From an uncultured Mailhella sp. (GTDB lineage Bacteria; Desulfobacterota; Desulfovibrionia; Desulfovibrionales; Desulfovibrionaceae), in the NCBI RefSeq assembly GCF_905187505.1, contig NZ_CAJJIC010000033.1:1-22051 (forward strand): 22,051 bases of DNA, in the 5' to 3' direction. Positions 20,646 to 22,051 of the stretch are shown here, piece by piece. Made by a program: the position numbers and the translations under genes. The notes beneath the pieces were generated by a model that did no database searches, was not told where the DNA came from, and worked only from the letters and a program-made list of their open reading frames with translations. Within the stretch, counting starts at the first letter, position 1; each line of letters opens with the position of its first letter.

Positions 20646-22051
20646 GGTCGTCTCCGGGAAGAATCGGGAAGGTCTGGCGGCGGTCGAGATACACCAGCGC
20701 GCCGCGCGTCCTCATGCCTCCGGCCTGACGAAGAAGCCTGAGGTAACGCGAAAGCTGTGACACGTGTTCGGGAAGCGGAAGGTCTCCGTCGGTACCCGTC
20801 TTGTATTCCACGGCGACGAGTTCCTGACCGTCGTCCACGAGCAGATCCACGCGGTACTGTCTGCCGTCGGCGTCGAGCAGCGCGTGTTCCGGTGTGCCGA
20901 AAGCCAGCCAGTGCGGAGTTTCAGGCTGCATGGCGTACCAGCAGAGCATTTCTTCCACTTCTTTCTGCACCCTTTCCCGGTCGGGAACGGGCAGAGGAAA
21001 CGTGGAAATGCCGCGGGAGGCGGCAAGGGCTGCGTCGCGTCTTGCCGAAGCTTCGCCCACGCCCGAAACCTGGAGGCTCTCAAGGCAGTGATGCACGAGC
21101 GTGCCGCGTCTTTTGGGCGTGAAGCTCCAGTCCTCCAGAGGACTGCGGAACATCCGAAGGCGCGGAAGCCATCCCATGGGACGCCAGCTCTCTTCGTCGG
21201 CGAGGCTTTCCTGCGCAAGGTGCTCCGGCTCCTGTTCGGATGGGGCCCGCATGACGGCGGAAGCGGCGGGCGCGTTTTTTTCGCCCTCTGTCCCGCATTC
21301 CGGTTTGCGGGACGGTTCCTCCGTCGAGGGGGCTGCGGAAGACGGCGCTTTTTCCGGTTCGTCTCCCCAGACAAGAAGTCCGTTCTCCGCTTTCAGCGTG
21401 CTTTTCATGCGGGAGAGCAGCGTGTCGAGCATGAAGGAGACGGGGCCGTCGTCCGGATCGGGCACGAACAGGTGAAGCTCGGAGACGGCGCGGGTCATGG
21501 CCACGTAAATGAGATGCAGCGACTCTCTGGCCGAGTTCATGCGGTCTTCAAGCCACGGCCTGCCCATGTCCCGGCACAGCGGCGCGAGCAGTCCCGTGCC
21601 GCGGCTGTTCCAGAAAATCGACTTGTCGTCCGAGGATCGTCCGAGGGAGAAGTTCAGCCAGGGCAGGATGACCACGTCGAATTCCAGCCCCTTGGCCTTG
21701 TGCATGGTCATGATGCGCACGGCGTCCATGCTCTCGGGGAGGGGCGCCTTTTCCTGACTGCCGCTTTCGTCCCACAGGTCGAGGAAGCCGGAAAGATCGG
21801 ACACGCCCTGTTCCTCGGCACAGAACATGACTTCGAGAAAGCGGCGAACGAAGCCTTCGGCCTGCGGACAGCGTTCCATGACGCGCCAGCGCTCCAAAAC
21901 TTCCATGACCGCGTCGTAGGGAGTGAGCAGTCCCGCGTTGTCGTGCAGCGGGGCAAATGCCGTTTCCCATGCTTCGGGAAAGTCCGCGGCAAACTGTCGT
22001 GCCAGCGTCCGCTGAGGGGAGCGTCGCGCCGCCCAGTCGATGACTGCCGCA
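20632..22051 (-). CDS. addA: AddA-type UvrD/RecB-like helicase-nuclease (3' part; runs off the window)
   Basis: The frame is open to the right edge of the window, so the first two-thirds of the gene, including Walker A, lie outside. The 472 visible residues (numbered from the codon at 22050) include helicase motif V (IMTMHKAKGLEFDVVILPW, about 113-131) and motif VI (HLIYVAMTRAVSELHLF, about 179-195). A low-complexity Pro/Glu/Ala/Ser linker covers about 229-288. The C-terminal nuclease domain follows, with VHHCLESL, YRVDLLVDDG (Asp402) and VAVEYKTG (Glu415, Lys417). The arrangement helicase plus RecB-like nuclease, with addB directly behind, supports AddA; a RecB-like name would also fit. Stop TAA at 20632-20634 lies inside addB. 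Confidence 0.88.
   Translation of the reverse strand, partial: AAVIDWAARRSPQRTLARQFAADFPEAWETAFAPLHDNAGLLTPYDAVMEVLERWRVMERCPQAEGFVRRFLEVMFCAEEQGVSDLSGFLDLWDESGSQEKAPLPESMDAVRIMTMHKAKGLEFDVVILPWLNFSLGRSSDDKSIFWNSRGTGLLAPLCRDMGRPWLEDRMNSARESLHLIYVAMTRAVSELHLFVPDPDDGPVSFMLDTLLSRMKSTLKAENGLLVWGDEPEKAPSSAAPSTEEPSRKPECGTEGEKNAPAASAVMRAPSEQEPEHLAQESLADEESWRPMGWLPRLRMFRSPLEDWSFTPKRRGTLVHHCLESLQVSGVGEASARRDAALAASRGISTFPLPVPDRERVQKEVEEMLCWYAMQPETPHWLAFGTPEHALLDADGRQYRVDLLVDDGQELVAVEYKTGTDGDLPLPEHVSQLSRYLRLLRQAGGMRTRGALVYLDRRQTFPILPGDDHEQP

Noticed and set aside
1..22051. Mobile element, prophage or CRISPR in the window
   Set aside because: No transposase, integrase, phage gene, attachment-site pair or regularly spaced direct repeats were found; all recognised genes are chromosomal in type.

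Overview
The window reads as a piece of a high-GC chromosome from a Desulfovibrionaceae-type sulfate or sulfite reducer (Desulfovibrio/Bilophila/Mailhella-like). The main reason is the alternative, siroheme-based heme pathway: an AhbA/AhbB-type siroheme decarboxylase subunit, AhbD, HemB and AhbC lie together, an arrangement I know from Desulfovibrio. The Desulfovibrio-type lipoprotein, the C-GCAxxG-C-C redox protein and the AddAB nuclease fit the same group. Assignment to a genus is inference. Coding density is high, and I see no tRNA, rRNA, insertion sequence, prophage or CRISPR array.

Left part (1-9484, all genes on the minus strand). pyrG (CTP synthase) is followed by a DUF169 gene and then the heme block. 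In transcription order the block is ahbC, a strong terminator, an AEC-family membrane transporter, hemB, ahbD (its start overlaps the hemB stop) and a siroheme decarboxylase subunit. ahbC has its own well-formed sigma70-type promoter with a dyad directly against the -35 box. mnmA (tRNA 2-thiouridylase) lies upstream of ahbC. The enzymes would make porphobilinogen (HemB), decarboxylate siroheme (AhbA/B), remove the two acetyl side chains (AhbC) and oxidatively decarboxylate Fe-coproporphyrin III to heme b (AhbD).

Middle part (9656-15420, plus strand). A lipoprotein gene is divergent from mnmA. Next come the ribosomal protein operon rpsF-rpsR-rplI, with dnaB 27 bp behind it, and a two-gene potassium uptake system (ktrB channel, ktrA RCK regulator). 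A 12-bp perfect hairpin lies inside the first codons of dnaB.

Right part. At 15421-17564 sits the most unusual locus. A 27-bp AT-rich dyad precedes a 460-residue protein that fuses an N-terminal PadR-type winged helix to a BioB/PylB-like radical SAM domain. A C-GCAxxG-C-C redox protein follows, and strong terminators close the unit. I consider this the best candidate for an undescribed system: a radical SAM enzyme that may control its own transcription. From 17652 to the right edge, addB and the 3' part of addA (minus strand, overlapping by 14 bp) encode an AddAB-type helicase-nuclease for double-strand break processing.
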